The notes beneath the pieces are model-generated. The model was given only the letters and a program-made list of their open reading frames with translations, ran no database searches and was not told where the DNA came from. The position numbers and the translations under genes are program-made. A stretch of 56,153 nt of DNA from Galbitalea sp036495225 (GTDB lineage Bacteria > Actinomycetota > Actinomycetes > Actinomycetales > Microbacteriaceae). Positions 41,792 to 50,167 of the stretch are shown here, one piece after another. The stretch spans positions 1 through 56,153 of the forward strand of contig DASXNG010000292.1 in the NCBI GenBank assembly GCA_036495225.1. Reading direction: 5' to 3'. Numbering within the stretch: the stretch's first letter is position 1; every line of letters starts with the position of its first letter.

Positions 41792-43302
41792 GACTCCAGT
41801 TTCTCACCCATCGCAACGTCCATTCGTGCAGCCGACATCGGCAGCTCCACCCTGAAGACCGTGTTCCCCTTGCGACTCTTCACGGTGACGTTGCCGCCGT
41901 GCGCCTCCACGACCGCGCGCACGATGGCGAGGCCGAGGCCTGTGCTGCCTGTCGCGCGCTGCCGTGAGGAGTCGCCGCGGGCGAACCGTTCGAAGAGTTC
42001 GTCCTGAAGCTTTCTTGGGATGCCGGGCCCGTTGTCCGCGACGGTGATGATCGCCGTGTCCCGACCGGTCACCTCGAGGCCAACCTTCACCCGGGTGCCG
42101 GCAGGGGTGTGCAGCCGCGCGTTGGCGAGCAGGTTCGCGACGACCTGATGAATCCGTTGCGAGTCCGCCTCGATCATGACGGGCTCGTCCGGCAGGTCGA
42201 GTTCCCACTCGTGATCTTCTGACGCGACGTGAGCATCGCTGACGCAGTCAACGAGCAGCCTCGAGATGTCGACGGGCGCGGTTTCGACGTCGCGCCCCGC
42301 GTCGAGCCGCGCGAGCAGCAGAAGGTCCTCGACGAGTGATGTCATCCGCACGGCCTCCGACTCGACTCGGCCGAGCGAGTGCGTGACATCCGGCGGCAGG
42401 TCGTAGTGCCCGCGTCTCGTGAGCTCCGCATAACCGCGGATGGATGCGAGGGGCGTGCGAAGCTCGTGGCTGGCATCTGCGACAAACTGCCGCACCTTGC
42501 TCTCACTCGCCTGTCGGGCTTTCAGAGCGTTATCGACGTGGCCGAGCATCGTGTTGAGAGCGAACCCCACCTGGCCGACCTCGGTGCGCTGGTCGGTGTC
42601 TTCATCTGGCACCCGAACGGAGAGATCGACTTCGCCGCGGTCGAGCGGCAGGGACGCAACCTCGGTGGCGGTCGCCGCGACCCGGCGCAGCGGTCGAAGC
42701 GCACCCGAGACGATGAGCAAGGTGAGGTAGGCAGCGATCAGGATGCCGAGGAGCGAGATGCCGCCCAGCGCAACACCGAACCTCAGGAGTGTGCTCTGGG
42801 CCTCGGTGAGCGGGTAGGCGAAGTATTCGTAACCCTTGACAGTGGCCGTCGTCCCGGAAGTGGTCGGCACCGTCGCCGTGAGTTGCTGTGTCCGAATTGC
42901 GCGGAAAGCGCCCACACCCGGGATCGAGACGTCCGTCGGAGTATCGCTGGTTTTGATCGCAAAGATCGGTTCGAGCTGTGCCTGCGTCAGCGGGGTAGGA
43001 GACCCGCCTGGCGTGGAAGCAGTCAAATTGCCGTGGCTAAGCGAACCAAAGGAGAAGGCCTGAATGGATCCCGGCTGGACTCCGCCGAAGCCGCCGCCGC
43101 CCTGAAAGTCACCGCTGTCGCGATTCTCCAGGAATCGCGCCGAGCGAGCCAGTTGATCGTTGATCGGTGCGGACAGGTTGGCGTAGAGCACGAGCATGCT
43201 GAAGCCACCGATGAGAACACTCAGTATCGTAAACAACGCAACGACGCTCACTACAAGCCGCCGCCGCAAGGTCCAGGGGGCGCGACGCAGCCGCCACTTC
43301 AT
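41788..43302 (-). CDS. Sensor histidine kinase (TcrY/TrcS-like)
   Basis: A 504-residue kinase with membrane segments near 18-42 and about 190-215 flanking an extracytoplasmic domain, a HAMP region, HisKA (FVADASHELRTPLASIRGYAEL) and HATPase (N box LLANARLHTP, DNGPGI, STGLGLAI). It is orthodox and complete. ATG 43302 overlaps the response regulator stop (ATGA), and the frame upstream of it is regulator shadow. The sensory domain contains a Gly/Phe-rich stretch (FQGGGGFGGVQPG). The signal is unknown. The downstream epimerase overlaps in the same manner. Confidence 0.94.
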   Translation of the reverse strand: MKWRLRRAPWTLRRRLVVSVVALFTILSVLIGGFSMLVLYANLSAPINDQLARSARFLENRDSGDFQGGGGFGGVQPGSIQAFSFGSLSHGNLTASTPGGSPTPLTQAQLEPIFAIKTSDTPTDVSIPGVGAFRAIRTQQLTATVPTTSGTTATVKGYEYFAYPLTEAQSTLLRFGVALGGISLLGILIAAYLTLLIVSGALRPLRRVAATATEVASLPLDRGEVDLSVRVPDEDTDQRTEVGQVGFALNTMLGHVDNALKARQASESKVRQFVADASHELRTPLASIRGYAELTRRGHYDLPPDVTHSLGRVESEAVRMTSLVEDLLLLARLDAGRDVETAPVDISRLLVDCVSDAHVASEDHEWELDLPDEPVMIEADSQRIHQVVANLLANARLHTPAGTRVKVGLEVTGRDTAIITVADNGPGIPRKLQDELFERFARGDSSRQRATGSTGLGLAIVRAVVEAHGGNVTVKSRKGNTVFRVELPMSAARMDVAMGEKLES

Positions 43303-44063
43303 CGCGTGGGTTTCAGGATGTAACCGACGCCTCGCACGGTGTGAATCATCGGGGATCGACCCGCGTCGATCTTCTTGCGCAGGTACGAGATGTAGATCTC
43401 GACGACGCTCGACTTGCCGCCGAAGTCGTAGCTCCACACCCGGTCGAGAATCTGCATCTTGCTCACGACGCGACGAGCGTTGCGCATGAGGTAACGCAGC
43501 AACTCAAACTCGGTCGCGGTCAGATCGATCAGCTCCCCGTCGCGGCGCACCTCGTAGCTGTCCTCGTCGAGCTCGAGATCCCCAACCTCGATGTGGGAGT
43601 CGGCCGAGTCATCCACCGTCATTCCGGATCGACGGATGAGACCGCGCAGGCGCGCGACGAGTTCCTCGAGACTGAACGGCTTGGTGACGTAGTCGTCGCC
43701 GCCGACCGTAAGGCCGGCGATCCTGTCATCCACCGAGTCCTTTGCGGTCAGGAACAAGATGGGCGTCTGATTGCCGTCTGCACGCAGTCGCTGCAGCACC
43801 TGCAGCCCATCGATGTCCGGCAGCATGATGTCGAGAACGATGATGTCTGGGCGGAATTCACGCACAACACTGAGCGCCTTCTGGCCGTCCGCGGCGAGAC
43901 GAACGTCCCAGCCCTCATAGCGCAGAGCCATCGAAAGCAAGTCGGTCAGCGAGTCTTCGTCATCGACGACGACCGCACGAATGGGGCTGCCGTCCGGGCG
44001 CCGCAGCCGTGGCTGGACGGCGTTCGGCGATGCGTGGCGAGACTCGGCAGGGTAAGTAGTCAT
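43299..44063 (-). CDS. OmpR family response regulator (TcrX/TrcR-like)
   Basis: A 254-residue two-domain regulator: receiver with acidic pocket VVVDDED, phosphoacceptor Asp78 (IVLDIMLPD) and VTKPFS, then an OmpR winged helix (LTATEFELLRYLMRNARRVVSKMQIL ... VVEIYISYLRKKID) that ends in TVRGVGYILKP. An N-terminal extension of about 25 residues precedes the receiver. An AATACT hexamer lies six bases before the ATG, compatible with leaderless initiation. First gene of the operon with the kinase and epimerase. Confidence 0.95.
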   Translation of the reverse strand: MTTYPAESRHASPNAVQPRLRRPDGSPIRAVVVDDEDSLTDLLSMALRYEGWDVRLAADGQKALSVVREFRPDIIVLDIMLPDIDGLQVLQRLRADGNQTPILFLTAKDSVDDRIAGLTVGGDDYVTKPFSLEELVARLRGLIRRSGMTVDDSADSHIEVGDLELDEDSYEVRRDGELIDLTATEFELLRYLMRNARRVVSKMQILDRVWSYDFGGKSSVVEIYISYLRKKIDAGRSPMIHTVRGVGYILKPTR

Positions 44064-44173
44064 AGTTCTAGTATTGGGAACTTCCTATGAGCCACCTGTG
44101 AACGACGCAATGCGAGCTGAAGAGAACGCTTGTCGTTGCTGGGCGGCCACCGGATGCGAGAGACAATGGTCTC

Positions 44174-44815
44174 GTGACCCTCGCGCAGCCCACCCTCGAC
44201 CTCTGGGAGGAGCCCGCGCCGGACCACCGTACTCGTGTGGTCGCGAACTCGAGTGATCGAGTCGCATGGCTTCGGGCGCGCAGCCGGGGGGTTACCGCCA
44301 CCGATGTAGCTCGGCTTTCCAGCATCCGTGCAGTTCAGGCCGTCGCGCTGGAGAAGCTCCTGGGAACAGGCTTCGGCGGCAACGCCTTCACCGATTACGG
44401 TCGCGAGCGGGAACCAAAGATAGCCCGTTGGGTGCTCGCCAACCACGGCATTACGCCGAGTTCAGACCTGTACCACGCCCACGGTCAGCCGCTGCATCTC
44501 GCGACACCGGACGGCGTGGTTGCTCGTGGCAGCCGCGTTGAGTTGTGCGAAATCAAGACGACATCGAGCGCGTGGAAGTCCATCCCGCGCTCATACCTGC
44601 GCCAGGTCTGGTGGCAGCAATATGTGCTCGGCGCCGATCGAACCCTCGTGGTGTGGGAGCAACACAACGACTTCGTACCGGTCTCGCGCGAGCCCGAGTG
44701 CCGCTGGGTCGACCGGGACGAAAACGAGATTCACGTGCTGGTTGGGCTGGCGAACCGGCTGCTCGAATTGATGTCCCCGGACTCGACGCGCACCGCGAGT
44801 GCTCGCGGGCGCTGA
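44174..44815 (+). CDS. YqaJ-like viral recombinase family nuclease
   Basis: A 213-residue YqaJ/lambda-exonuclease-fold protein. The family pattern is complete: GVTATDVARL (39-48), FTDYGREREPKIARWV with Glu80, the metal-binding core ATPDGV (Asp113) and ELCEIKTTS (Glu126, Lys128), and SYLRQVWWQQYVLGADRTLVVWE. Phage YqaJ proteins act with a RecT-type annealase, but no annealase or phage gene is nearby. GTG start. Its 3' end overlaps the convergent DUF998-like gene by 85 bases. Confidence 0.88.
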   Translation: MTLAQPTLDLWEEPAPDHRTRVVANSSDRVAWLRARSRGVTATDVARLSSIRAVQAVALEKLLGTGFGGNAFTDYGREREPKIARWVLANHGITPSSDLYHAHGQPLHLATPDGVVARGSRVELCEIKTTSSAWKSIPRSYLRQVWWQQYVLGADRTLVVWEQHNDFVPVSREPECRWVDRDENEIHVLVGLANRLLELMSPDSTRTASARGR

Positions 44816-45453
44816 GCTCGAATTCTGGCACCCGCGGTGGCGGCTCCGTAGACGACGACCCAGACGATCGCGATGGTGGTCGCGGCAAGCTCGGCGCTCG
44901 CGCCGATCTCCGTCTGGAACTGCAGCAGAGACAGGATGCCGCCGACCGAAGAGATCACGGCGACAGCGACGGCCGCGACCAGCGAGAAGCGCGCGAGACC
45001 GCGATGGTCGTGCGCGAATGCGGTTTGCAGGATGCCCCAACTCGCGGCCGCGAATGCGAGCACGGCACACACGATGTGCGTGAAATCCTGCCAGTCGAAC
45101 ACAGGGCCACCCCATGGGAGCGGGCAACCGACGGTGCAGGTCACCTGGGATGCGACCAGGAAGAATCCGCTCGCCGCCCAGAGCGACACCGCAGGTGTCC
45201 AGACCGCGAGAAATCGCACGCGCGAACGAACATCCTTGCCCGCGAACGCTATGAGCGTGCCACCCGTCACGATGAGCAGCAAGGCGATCTGAAACTCATG
45301 GGCCGTCGGGACGCCGGTCGCACCGAGTTCGCTGACGTAGAGGTTGAAGGTATGCACGCTGAGCCTCGCCACCCAGATGATCACCAGGGCCGCGGCGACG
45401 AGTGCGGCGCCGAGCAAGGATGCGACGACATCCACCAGTTTTCGGGGCGTCAC
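44731..45453 (-). CDS. DUF998-like membrane protein
   Basis: A 240-residue protein with about six hydrophobic segments, starting at GTG 45453 (VTPRKLVDVVASLLG), which overlaps the stop of the upstream Pr6Pr-type gene by four bases. It matches the layout of DUF998 proteins (early SELGA segment, FTHIVCAVLAFAAAS in the middle). Function unknown. Its C-terminal part (ARIRAQRPRALAVRVESGDINSS) is encoded opposite the end of the YqaJ-like gene, an unusual 85-base antisense overlap. Confidence 0.82.
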   Translation of the reverse strand: MTPRKLVDVVASLLGAALVAAALVIIWVARLSVHTFNLYVSELGATGVPTAHEFQIALLLIVTGGTLIAFAGKDVRSRVRFLAVWTPAVSLWAASGFFLVASQVTCTVGCPLPWGGPVFDWQDFTHIVCAVLAFAAASWGILQTAFAHDHRGLARFSLVAAVAVAVISSVGGILSLLQFQTEIGASAELAATTIAIVWVVVYGAATAGARIRAQRPRALAVRVESGDINSSSRFASPTST

Positions 45454-46166
45454 GCGGCACCCACCGCTTTCCACTTGCGTGAAACCCAGATCGCGCCAGC
45501 GCCGGTCGCGAGCACCACCAGGGTGATGAGGATGACGTAAAAGAAGACCGAGAAGTAGCCCTCGTGCGCGAGGTTCGGATTCAGGAACGGGTACGGATAC
45601 CACGGCTGGCCATTCTGCTGGATGGCAAAGGGCCCGCGGATGAGCGTGTAGACCACCCACACGAGCGGGAAGACGGCGATGGCACGAAGCGTGCGCCAGG
45701 CGAGCGGCGTTCTTCCCGGTGCAAAGAACCAGTCGAGCACCGTGTACGTGCACGCGACAACATGAAGCACCTCATTGGACCACTCGACAGTCGTTCCCTG
45801 CGGTAATTCGACGCCGCGAAGCAGCAGGTTGTAGACGATCCCGGTCACGGCCATGTAGGTGACGACGATGACCCTGAACACCGTGTACCAATGCGGATCA
45901 TCGCGTTTCGCAAAGGTGAAGCCAGCGCCGATGAGCAACACGACGACGGTCGCGATGTTGGACTCGATGGTGAAGAAGCTGAAAAAGTTCACCAGCTCGA
46001 ACGCGATGCTCTTGCCTGCGGTCGTCCAGTTGGCGACGCTGCGCTCGAGCTGAGCGACAATAGCAGCGACGATGAGTGCCGCAACAAGCACCCGGACGAC
46101 CGCGACGACATAGCGATACGCGGAGCTCTTCACGGTTCGGGTTCCCCTCGTCTGCCGACTACTCAT
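45450..46166 (-). CDS. Pr6Pr family membrane protein
   Basis: A 238-residue membrane protein with about seven hydrophobic segments, showing the Pr6Pr (FAR-17a/AIG1-like) pattern: NFFSFFTIESNIATVVVLL, SNEVLHVVACTYTVLDWFFAPGR and the C-terminal PYPFLNPNLAHEG. This family is common in actinobacteria; the function is unproven and serine-hydrolase-like activity of eukaryotic relatives should not be transferred. It is translationally coupled to the DUF998-like gene through a GTGA overlap. Confidence 0.88.
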   Translation of the reverse strand: MSSRQTRGTRTVKSSAYRYVVAVVRVLVAALIVAAIVAQLERSVANWTTAGKSIAFELVNFFSFFTIESNIATVVVLLIGAGFTFAKRDDPHWYTVFRVIVVTYMAVTGIVYNLLLRGVELPQGTTVEWSNEVLHVVACTYTVLDWFFAPGRTPLAWRTLRAIAVFPLVWVVYTLIRGPFAIQQNGQPWYPYPFLNPNLAHEGYFSVFFYVILITLVVLATGAGAIWVSRKWKAVGAA

Positions 46167-46188
46167 CGAATCGTATCCGGGCTGCGAG

Positions 46189-46719
46189 CTAGAGCGCCCG
46201 CTCCCTCACGAAGTCACTCTCGTAGGTGCCACCGACCAGAAACTTGCGCTCGCCAACTTGGCGGAATCCGCTCTTTTCGTAGAACCGATTCGCCCGGGCG
46301 TTCTGCTGGTTGACGCCGAGCCAGAGGCCCGCAGCACCCCGCTCCAGCGCGACGGCGATCGACGCATCCACAAGACCGGAGGCTACGCCGGCGCCGTGAT
46401 GGTCTTCTGCGACATACACCTTGTTGAGTTCGGCGCTTGGGTGCAGCGTGAGCGCGGCCGCGACATCCGGATCCTTCGGCGCGGTGAGCACGAGCATCGT
46501 GTAGCCGACCGCGCGGCCATCATCCTCGGCGAGAAACAGCGCGCGAGCCGGGTCGGCGAGGTAACCGGCAAAGCTGGTCGGGCTCAGAAACTCCGCGACG
46601 AAGGCGTCGATGGCGGCGCGGGTCGTCTGCGGCGGGCACGCCAGCTCGAAGGTTGCGCTGGCGAGGATTGAGAGCGCGCTGGCATCCGATTCGTCGGCGC
46701 GCCTGATCGTCGTGGTCAT
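46189..46719 (-). CDS. GNAT family acetyltransferase
   Basis: A 176-residue GNAT protein. The acetyl-CoA motif is VYVAEDHHGAGVASGLVDASIAVA, followed by GLWLGVNQQNARANRFYEKSGFRQVGERKF, the standard RimI/WecD-like C-terminal half. Substrate unknown. It stands between the Pr6Pr gene and rplA; a strong hairpin (46740-46777) separates it from rplA. Confidence 0.92.
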   Translation of the reverse strand: MTTTIRRADESDASALSILASATFELACPPQTTRAAIDAFVAEFLSPTSFAGYLADPARALFLAEDDGRAVGYTMLVLTAPKDPDVAAALTLHPSAELNKVYVAEDHHGAGVASGLVDASIAVALERGAAGLWLGVNQQNARANRFYEKSGFRQVGERKFLVGGTYESDFVRERAL

Positions 46720-46739
46720 TCAGCTCCTTCGGTTGGGTA

Positions 46740-46777
46740 ACGAAAAGGGGGCCCGCCGATGGCGAACCCCCTTTTCG
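46740..46777. terminator. Terminator after rplKA
   Basis: CGAAAAGGGGG pairs with CCCCCTTTTCG across about 15 bases. It works on the minus strand after rplA and has A/T runs on both sides, so it may act in both directions. Confidence 0.8.
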
Positions 46778-46796
46778 GGATTACTCGAGTTGCAGC

Positions 46797-46855
46797 GGAA
46801 AGGCGGCGGCGTGTACGGCGCCTTTCCGGGCTCGCCGCAGGGGCGGCGGCGAGCG
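46797..46855. repeat. Two further hairpins downstream of rplA
   Basis: GGAAAGGCG...CGCCTTTCC (46799-46827) is followed by GCTCGCCGC-aggg-GCGGCGGCGAGC (46830-46854). The 17-base core GCCGCAGGGGCGGCGGC (46834-46850) recurs exactly at 48121-48137, after nusG. Confidence 0.65.
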
Positions 46856-46863
46856 AAAGGAAC

Positions 46864-47553
46864 TTAGAGCGCGTTCACGTCAAGCGGGATGCCAGGACCG
46901 AAAGTGGTCGAGACGGTGCCCTTGGTGATGTAACGGCCCTTCGAGCTCGAAGGCTTTGCGCGAACGACCTCGTCGATCGCTGCCTTGATGTTCTCGGAAA
47001 GCTGGTCCTGCGTGAAACCGGCCTTGCCAACGACGAAGTGCACGTTGGAGTGCTTGTCGACGCGGAACTCGATCTTGCCGCCCTTGATGTCTGAGACAGC
47101 CTTGGCGACATCGGTCGTGACCGTACCGGTCTTCGGGTTCGGCATGAGGCCACGTGGACCAAGCACCTTACCGAGGCGACCAACCTGGCCCATGAGCTCA
47201 GGGGTTGATACGGCCGAGTCGAAAGCGGTGTAACCGCCGGCGACCTTCTCGATGAGCTCTGCGCCACCGACCTCGTCAGCACCAGCAGCGATTGCCGCCT
47301 CGGCCGCGGGGCCCGTTGCGAACACGAGAACGCGAGCGGTCTTGCCGGTGCCGTGAGGCAGGATGACGGTGCCACGCACCATCTGGTCGGCCTTACGAGG
47401 GTCGACACCCAGCTTCAGCGCAACCTCAACGGTCGAGTTGAACTTCTTGGAACCGGTCTCCTTGGCGACGGAAACGGCCTCGGACGGGCTGTACAGCTTG
47501 CCCTCTTCGATCTTCTCTGCGGCGGCGCGGTAGGCCTTGGATTTCGTAGGCAT
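46864..47553 (-). CDS. rplA: Ribosomal protein L1
   Basis: A 229-residue L1 of the mobile stalk that contacts E-site tRNA and autoregulates its operon in many bacteria. The conserved FNSTVEVALKLGVDPRKADQMVRGTVILPHGTGK and GPRGLMPNPKTGTV segments are present. The ATG overlaps the rplK stop by one base (TAATG). Followed by a strong terminator. Confidence 0.98.
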   Translation of the reverse strand: MPTKSKAYRAAAEKIEEGKLYSPSEAVSVAKETGSKKFNSTVEVALKLGVDPRKADQMVRGTVILPHGTGKTARVLVFATGPAAEAAIAAGADEVGGAELIEKVAGGYTAFDSAVSTPELMGQVGRLGKVLGPRGLMPNPKTGTVTTDVAKAVSDIKGGKIEFRVDKHSNVHFVVGKAGFTQDQLSENIKAAIDEVVRAKPSSSKGRYITKGTVSTTFGPGIPLDVNAL

Positions 47554-47984
47554 TATGCGTCCACCGTGATCCCCATCGAGCGAGCGGTGCCCGCGATGAT
47601 CTTCATTGCGGCCTCGACGTCGTTCGCGTTGAGGTCGACCTGCTTCTGCTCCGCGATGGCGCGGACCTGGTCCTGGGAGAGACGAGCAACCTTGACGGTG
47701 TGAGGAGTCGGTGACCCCTTCTGCACTCCTGCTGCCTTCTTGATGAGTTCTGCGGCTGGCGGGGTCTTCAGAATGAACGTGAACGAGCGGTCCTCGTAAA
47801 CGGTGATTTCAACCGGAATGACGTTGCCGCGCTGCGACTCGGTCGCAGCGTTGTACGCCTTGCAGAACTCCATGATGTTGACGCCGTGCTGACCGAGCGC
47901 CGGGCCGATAGGCGGGGCTGGGTTAGCGGCGCCGGCCTGGATCTGAAGCTTGATCAGACCCGTGACCTTCTTTTTCGATGCCAC
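47553..47984 (-). CDS. rplK: Ribosomal protein L11
   Basis: A 143-residue L11 that binds 23S rRNA at the GTPase centre. The sequence starts MASKKKVTGLIKLQIQAGAANPAPPIGPALGQHG, and GSPTPHTVKVARLSQDQV marks the rRNA-binding domain. It is separately promoted: a TATAGT -10 lies about 85 bases upstream in the nusG-rplK gap. Operon rplK-rplA. Confidence 0.98.
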   Translation of the reverse strand: MASKKKVTGLIKLQIQAGAANPAPPIGPALGQHGVNIMEFCKAYNAATESQRGNVIPVEITVYEDRSFTFILKTPPAAELIKKAAGVQKGSPTPHTVKVARLSQDQVRAIAEQKQVDLNANDVEAAMKIIAGTARSMGITVDA

Positions 47985-48068
47985 TTTTTTCTCTTTTCAT
48001 TTCGTGCCGACCGAAGTCGACGCTCCCGACATCCGAATTTGGATGCGGTGATTTTTTCAAACCCGCCT

Positions 48069-48074
48069 ACTATA
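48069..48074 (-). promoter_or_regulatory. -10 of the rplKA promoter
   Basis: TATAGT on the minus strand in the gap between nusG and rplK. No good -35 is visible. A GC-rich hairpin just upstream ends the nusG message (core GCCGCAGGGGCGGCGGC at 48121-48137). Confidence 0.5.
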
Positions 48075-48141
48075 GCCGATCCGCGGCGCGACCGCGCTCG
48101 TGCCGCGGAGCGGACGACGCGCCGCAGGGGCGGCGGCGCGC

Positions 48142-49173
48142 CTATAGTTTGGTTACCTGCTCGAAGCTCAGCTCGACCGGGGTCTCGCGTTCGAAGAGGG
48201 AGACGAGAACCGTGAGCTTGCCGCTCTCCGGCTTGATCTCGCTGATCGAACCTGGCAGGCCCGCGAACGAACCTTCCTTGATCGTGATGGTCTCGCCGAT
48301 CTCGAAGTCGACCTCGGCAGGGATGACGCGTGCAGCAGCCTTGCCCTTGCCGCCCGCGGTCTTGCTGGCGGGAGCCTCGACGATCTGAACGAGGCTCTTC
48401 AGCATGTTGAAGGCCTCCTCGAAGCGCAGGGGGGTCGGGTTGTGCGAGTTGCCGACGAAGCCGGTGACACCCGGCGTGTGGCGAACAACTGACCAGCTGT
48501 CTTCGTTCAGGTCCATGTTGACCAGCACGTAGCCGGGGATGCGAACGCGGTTGACCAGCTTGCGCTGACCGTTCTTGATCTCGACGACATCCTCCATCGG
48601 CACCTCGACCTGGAAGACGTAGTCCTCCATGGCCATCGACACGCGACGGTTCTCGATGTTCTGCTTCACGCGCTTCTCGAAGCCCGCGTAGGAGTGAATG
48701 ACGTACCACTTGCCCGGCTTCGCGCGAAGCTCGGCCCGGAATGCCTCGTACGGGTCGACCTCTTCCTCGTCGGCCGGTGCGTCCGAGTCATCCTCGTCGC
48801 CACCGGGCTCTGGGCCGACGTAAGGAAGAACGTCTGGAACCTCGTTCGCTTCGTCTTCCTCTTCGAGCTCTTCCTCGTCTTCGGCCGCGGCTACTGCTGC
48901 ATCGGCCTCGTCGAGCGAGTCGATCTCGAGCGCGTCATCGACTATGGCATCCGCTTCGGGGTCCATTGCGGCGTCGAGAGCTTCGAGCAGGCCAGCGAGG
49001 TCGCCGTTCTCATCGTCGCCATCTTCGTCTTCGACGTGCAGTGCGAGCTGCTCGGCTGGGTTATCGGACACGTCGTCCGACTCAAGGATGTTGCCCTCCT
49101 GGGCTTCGTCCTCCTCAGACGACTGCTCTGCGGCCGTACCGAGTTCGATATCCCGGCGGTCAGACTCAGACAC
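48142..49173 (-). CDS. nusG: Transcription termination/antitermination factor NusG
   Basis: A 343-residue NusG. The first roughly 150 residues are an acidic, low-complexity extension (runs such as EDDSDAPADEEEVDPYE) typical of actinobacterial NusG but at the long end. The NGN domain follows (KWYVIHSYAGFEKRVKQNIENR, GYVLVNMDLNEDSWSVVRHTPGV), then the KOW domain (VDFEIGETITIKEGSFAGLPGSI). NusG couples transcription with translation and Rho. Same order as in mycobacteria: tRNA-Trp-secE-nusG-rplK-rplA. Confidence 0.97.
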   Translation of the reverse strand: MSESDRRDIELGTAAEQSSEEDEAQEGNILESDDVSDNPAEQLALHVEDEDGDDENGDLAGLLEALDAAMDPEADAIVDDALEIDSLDEADAAVAAAEDEEELEEEDEANEVPDVLPYVGPEPGGDEDDSDAPADEEEVDPYEAFRAELRAKPGKWYVIHSYAGFEKRVKQNIENRRVSMAMEDYVFQVEVPMEDVVEIKNGQRKLVNRVRIPGYVLVNMDLNEDSWSVVRHTPGVTGFVGNSHNPTPLRFEEAFNMLKSLVQIVEAPASKTAGGKGKAAARVIPAEVDFEIGETITIKEGSFAGLPGSISEIKPESGKLTVLVSLFERETPVELSFEQVTKL

Positions 49174-49239
49174 TTGTTTCTCGTTTCATTCTGTATTCAC
49201 GGATTCCGGCCGTGGCCGAAAGGAAGCTGCGCGGAGCGT

Positions 49240-49521
49240 CTAGCTCGTTGGTGCGCCGAACATCCAGTTCACCAGCAGTGAGAACGCGTAGTCCAGTCCG
49301 TAGACCAGCGCCATCATCACGCAGACGAACACCAGGACGACGCCGGTGTAGCTGAAAAGTTCGCGACGGGTCGGTGTGACGACCTTGCGGAGTTCGATGA
49401 AAACCTGGCGGACGAAGAGCGCAATACCCGCGAAAGGCCCACGCCTTTCGGCGCGCTCCTTACGAGCATTGGCGACGATGTCCTCGCTCGGCTCGTCGAT
49501 CACTTTGCGTGCCACACTCAC
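49240..49521 (-). CDS. secE: Preprotein translocase subunit SecE
   Basis: A 93-residue single-membrane-span SecE. The conserved amphipathic segment VFIELRKVVTPTRREL precedes the C-terminal membrane helix (TGVVLVFVCVMMALVYGL). An N-terminal hydrophilic extension of about 30 residues is usual in actinobacteria. Start GTG with a GAAAGG Shine-Dalgarno. Lies between tRNA-Trp and nusG. Confidence 0.96.
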   Translation of the reverse strand: MSVARKVIDEPSEDIVANARKERAERRGPFAGIALFVRQVFIELRKVVTPTRRELFSYTGVVLVFVCVMMALVYGLDYAFSLLVNWMFGAPTS

Positions 49522-49564
49522 AACCTTTCACCGTTCACCCCGCGCAACTGCGCGGAGCAATCTG

Positions 49565-49637
49565 CAGGGCGGACAGGACTTGAACCTGCAACCTGCGGTT
49601 TTGGAGACCGCTGCTCTACCAATTGAGCCACCGCCCT
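49565..49637 (-). tRNA. tRNA-Trp (CCA)
   Basis: On the minus strand AGGGCGG pairs with CCGCCCT, the anticodon stem GCGGT/ACCGC encloses CTCCAAA with anticodon CCA, and the T arm is GCAGGTTCAAGTCCTGT. Discriminator G; CCA is not encoded (next bases CAGA). It is upstream of secE in the conserved order. Confidence 0.96.
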
Positions 49638-49781
49638 AAGGACAGTCAAACTGCCAACCTTGTGCTGCGCCCGACCAGAATTATGGCTTCCGGGCACGCA
49701 AAAGCTTGGCAGATTTCAACTACCTCGACCAGTGTACGGCATGGATTAGGGCTGCTTTCTCCGTCGGTCGGGTGGTAGTGC

Positions 49782-50104
49782 GGGCCTTCGTCGTTGGTTG
49801 AGTAGCGCCGCGCAGCGACGCGTATCGAACCCTGGTTGAGCGCTCCGAAAACCGAAAAGCGGCATGGACTGGAAGCGTGTGGCCCGGTTTTCGAGATTCT
49901 TGGCCGTCTTCGAGGTGGTCGGCGCACGTTCAACAGGATGATTTCGGTGTTTCGCACGTTCAACAGGAGAATTTGGGCGTTTTTTGGGGTCTCATCCGGC
50001 GGAACGAACGTTGAACACCCATGCCGCTTTGCGCATTTCGGAACGCTCAACCCGGTTTCGATACGCGTGCCTGCGGCGCGCTACTCAACCAACGACGAGG
50101 GCCC
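49782..50104. repeat. 323-bp foldback element with about 83-bp inverted arms
   Basis: The left arm 49782-49864 and right arm 50021-50104 are inverted copies (roughly 85% identical by eye), sharing TCGTCGTTGGTTGAGTAGCG, CGCGTATCGAA, GGTTGAGCG, TCCGAAA and AAGCGGCAT. The 156-bp centre holds two direct copies of GCACGTTCAACAGGA (49924-49938, 49954-49968). It fills most of the gene-free stretch between tRNA-Trp and the ABC genes. No ORF or transposase is seen. The GGTTGAGTAGC...CGTATCGA core resembles REP-like sequences of Micrococcales genomes. Confidence 0.85.
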
Positions 50105-50167
50105 CACTCAACCAACTCAGGGCCGAACCCGCTCGACCCCTAGCGGGTTTACCGCCAGCATTGAGTC

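Noticed and set aside
44174..44815. Prophage remnant
   Set aside because: Only one phage-like domain is present; neighbours on both sides are ordinary chromosomal genes and base composition is uniform.
49782..50104. CRISPR array
   Set aside because: The repeated GCACGTTCAACAGGA occurs only twice in the element, spacing is 30 bases and the larger pattern is an inverted repeat; no cas gene is present.
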